The notes below the pieces were generated by a model. That model saw only the letters and a program-made list of their open reading frames with translations, was not told the DNA's origin and did no database searches. A DNA stretch of 64,000 nucleotides from Hyphomonadaceae bacterium (lineage in GTDB: Bacteria > Pseudomonadota > Alphaproteobacteria > Caulobacterales > Maricaulaceae), in contig JABDMW010000001.1 in the NCBI GenBank assembly GCA_013001295.1, positions 124,001 through 188,000 on the forward strand, read 5' to 3'. The position numbers and the translations under genes are program-made. This document shows positions 62,093-64,000 of this stretch, one piece after another. Numbering within the stretch: position 1 is the first letter of the stretch; each line of letters starts with the position of its first letter.

Positions 62093-62454
62093 GCCCGCCA
62101 AGCATCCAGCACATGTTTAATTTTTAAGCGACGCAAAACAAAAATAACATCAAACCGGACATCGCAATCTTCGTAAATCCGATTTGTTTGTCGAAATTGT
62201 GCGGCAGCACTTTCAATGCGCCTAAGTGATCCGGCATGCAAGCTTTCCTGTGCTGCCTCCAAAGTCGGCCTTTGTTTGACCTCGACAATGGCAATGACAT
62301 TCCGGCGCCAGGCAATGATGTCTATTTCTCCAGATCTGGTTTTATAACGACGCTTAATAATTTTATATCCTTTCATCCGCAAATATAACGCCGCATAGGT
62401 TTCTGCCCGCCGCCCACGCTTTTCGGCTGTGATCCGTGGATTGTCTCTAGACAT
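62086..62454 (-). CDS. yraN: YraN family (UPF0102) predicted endonuclease-like protein
   Basis: 122 residues from MSRDNPRITAEKRGRRAE; the frame is open 23 codons further but that part overlaps rsmI. The PD-(D/E)XK-like core reads SGEIDIIAWRRNVIAIVEVKQR (Glu, Asp, Glu-x-Lys). Its cellular role is unknown, though genes of this family are regularly next to rsmI and lpoA. It overlaps the rsmI stop by 8 nt and converges with recF. Confidence 0.93.
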   Translation of the reverse strand: MSRDNPRITAEKRGRRAETYAALYLRMKGYKIIKRRYKTRSGEIDIIAWRRNVIAIVEVKQRPTLEAAQESLHAGSLRRIESAAAQFRQTNRIYEDCDVRFDVIFVLRRLKIKHVLDAWRAY

Positions 62455-63373
62455 CTTTGATTTGTAGCGCGCGTTTATAGATGTCGCGTTTGGCGTGACC
62501 TGACAGATTAGCAACTTCTTCACTGGCTCGTTTTACACCGAGATCACCAATAAGATCTTTTAAGGCTTGATCAATCGTCGCCTCATCCCATTTTTCAGCG
62601 TCGGTAGATGAACCCACCATCAGGACGATCTCGCCCCGCAATTTCGTGTCTTTGAGTTCATCGATCAGTGACGACAGATAACCACGTTTTATTTCCTCAT
62701 ACTTCTTGGTGAGCTCTCGTGCGATTACAATTTCGCGTTCGCCCAATTCAGAGAATAAATCTGTAAGCGTTGCATGTAGTCTGCCGGCACTTTCAAAGAA
62801 GATCATAGTCGCGCGCATGTTTTTCAATTCTGCGATTGACGTCCGTCGCGCGCCCGATTTGGGCGGTAAAAAACCACCGAAATAAAAAGCATCACTGGCC
62901 AGACCTGAGGTGACCAGCCCTGTGAGCACAGCACTGGCACCCGGGATAGCAAAAACATCGAGATCAGCATCAATTGCCGCGCGTGCCAGCTTATATCCCG
63001 GGTCTGAAACAAGCGGCGTTCCGGCATCTGATATCAACGCGATACTGGCGCCATCTTTAATGGTATCGACCAATTTTGGCACTCTTTTGGCCGCATTGTG
63101 GTCATGATAGGCCGTTAAAGATGCATCAATGTCATAGGCCTGCAAAAGTTTTCGGCTTTGGCGAGTGTCTTCGGCGAGAATATGATCTGCAGAAGCTAAA
63201 ATATCGAGGGCTCGTATGGTAATATCGCGCAGATTTCCAATCGGGGTCGCGACCAAATAAAGTCCGGCTGTCAAGGGCTCGGATTTAATCGTCAATGGTG
63301 CCGGCGAAAATGCGGACGGGGATTGCGTTGTTTGGCGCACCCTTTTAGAGTTGTGTTTAAAAGTGTCGGGCAA
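62447..63373 (-). CDS. rsmI: 16S rRNA 2'-O-methyltransferase RsmI
   Basis: Methylates the ribose of C1402 in 16S rRNA. The SAM-binding TP_methylase core starts at GLYLVATPIGNLRDITIRAL, with HILAEDTRQSRKLL and the ISDAGTPLVSDPG and PGASAVLTGLV motifs. The first codon is TTG at 63373 with a weak ribosome-binding site; a GTG at 63340 is an alternative. Divergent from the lpoA-like gene and coupled to yraN. Confidence 0.96.
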   Translation of the reverse strand: MPDTFKHNSKRVRQTTQSPSAFSPAPLTIKSEPLTAGLYLVATPIGNLRDITIRALDILASADHILAEDTRQSRKLLQAYDIDASLTAYHDHNAAKRVPKLVDTIKDGASIALISDAGTPLVSDPGYKLARAAIDADLDVFAIPGASAVLTGLVTSGLASDAFYFGGFLPPKSGARRTSIAELKNMRATMIFFESAGRLHATLTDLFSELGEREIVIARELTKKYEEIKRGYLSSLIDELKDTKLRGEIVLMVGSSTDAEKWDEATIDQALKDLIGDLGVKRASEEVANLSGHAKRDIYKRALQIKDV

Positions 63374-63407
63374 AGCATGTCCGTGTGAAAGTTTTAAGGG
63401 TTAATCT

Positions 63408-64000
63408 ATGTCATTGTATCCGGTTTCCAGGCTGAAAGCGAGCGCACTTGTGCGGACCTTTTTGATTATCTTCGCGTCCAGTGTGATTATGGCTGGCTGT
63501 ACAACAACACGTCCCGCTCCGTCTCCAAACCAACCGCAACAACAAACACCGCAACAACAACCAGACCCGCAAACGCAAACACCGGAACAGCCTGTCGAAG
63601 TTCCCAAAGATCCGGAAACTGAACAACCGCCGGTTTCGACGACCAGCCGCGACGGCCTGACACCACCATTTATGGCCGGAAAAAAAATTAAACGTATTGC
63701 ACTATTGCTGCCGTTTTCCTCTGGTTCAGATCGCCTGCGCGCCGAAGCACAATCGATGTTGCAAGCGGCAGAATTATCGTTGTTTTCACGAAATGAAGAC
63801 GACGTTCTCTTGATCGCCCTAGACAGTGCCGGAACCCCGGACGGTGCGCGCAATGCAACCAAAAACGCCATTGCGCAAGGTGCTGATGTCATACTCGGGC
63901 CTATTCTTGCAGGGTCTGTTAAAGCCAGTGGGCGAGAAGCGCGACGCGCCGGTGTCCCGGTCATCGCATTCTCGACCGATACAACAGTGGCGGGCGGAGG
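63408..64000 (+). CDS. LpoA-like penicillin-binding protein activator lipoprotein (3' end outside window)
   Basis: 197 residues visible before the window ends, with no stop. Starts at ATG 63408 with AAGGG upstream. A lipoprotein signal ends in SSVIMAGCTT. A Pro/Gln-rich linker (about residues 37-70) precedes an ABC-type periplasmic binding-protein-like domain beginning IKRIALLLPFSSGSDRLRAEA and continuing through GADVILGPILAGSVKASGREARRAGVPVIAFS. LpoA-type proteins activate penicillin-binding protein 1A. The position next to rsmI and yraN matches the E. coli rsmI-lpoA-yraN order, in divergent orientation here. Confidence 0.85.
   Translation, partial: MSLYPVSRLKASALVRTFLIIFASSVIMAGCTTTRPAPSPNQPQQQTPQQQPDPQTQTPEQPVEVPKDPETEQPPVSTTSRDGLTPPFMAGKKIKRIALLLPFSSGSDRLRAEAQSMLQAAELSLFSRNEDDVLLIALDSAGTPDGARNATKNAIAQGADVILGPILAGSVKASGREARRAGVPVIAFSTDTTVAGG

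Overview
The window comes from an alphaproteobacterial chromosome of intermediate GC content, most likely a dimorphic, pilus-bearing marine relative of Caulobacter (Hyphomonadales/Maricaulales type). The evidence is a complete Cpa/Tad pilus locus of caulobacterial layout, an alphaproteobacterial-type SRP RNA upstream of dnaX, a lipoprotein of the CC0125/CC1285 type, a sigma-32-like promoter of alphaproteobacterial form before clpB, and the rpsT-dnaA-dnaN-recF arrangement. The lineage is inferred from gene content only. No prophage, insertion sequence, CRISPR array, rRNA or tRNA gene was seen.

Layout. 1-6.7 kb: end of a membrane protein, the truA-fmt-def translation cluster, rmuC, yajQ, an HD-domain protein, and a compact SPFH / ribbon-helix-helix / two DUF4177 operon with an operator-like repeat. 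6.7-12.2 kb: EF-hand secreted protein, then ffs-dnaX-ybaB-(gamma-glutamyltransferase)-recR. 12.2-18 kb: nudC, DoxX-like and YHS proteins, pheA, kdsB, a membrane-anchored cytochrome c with a long acidic tail, and a MarR / NlpC-P60 pair. 18-24 kb: M17 aminopeptidase-hutI-hutH-hutU (histidine breakdown to formiminoglutamate). 24-36.9 kb: the pilus locus, with tadD, the cpaA-B-C-D-E-F-tadB-tadC run, flp pilin, a stand-alone secretin-N-domain protein and two TadE-like pseudopilins. 36.9-44.5 kb: tyrosine phosphatase, nrdB, a TPR-hydroxylase, an outer-membrane protein and nrdA; both nrd promoters carry paired NrdR boxes. 44.5-51.7 kb: class II aldolase, a candidate small RNA, clpB, small membrane protein, lipoprotein, apbE, DjlA-like protein. 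51.8-54.3 kb: a porin / FMN-binding / PepSY operon behind a Fur-like box. 54.5-64 kb: DUF6481, ubiE, mutM, enoyl-CoA hydratase, rpsT, dnaA, dnaN, recF, yraN, rsmI and the start of an LpoA-like gene.

Functional links. ApbE (49.5 kb) is the family that attaches FMN to SGAT-type domains such as the one in the 52.5 kb protein, so the two plausibly act together in extracytoplasmic electron transfer. NrdA and NrdB are separated by several kilobases but share the same predicted regulator. The prepilin peptidase, ATPase, platform proteins, secretin, pilin and minor pilins make up most of a Tad pilus machine, with a possible CtrA-type site before the pilin.

Most worth a second look: the candidate + strand small RNA with an anti-Shine-Dalgarno loop at 45.5 kb, the SPFH/RHH/DUF4177 operon and its repeat, recF with no canonical start codon, the Fur-box flavin/PepSY/porin operon, the paired NrdR boxes, the G-rich dnaA leader, and the acidic-tailed cytochrome c.
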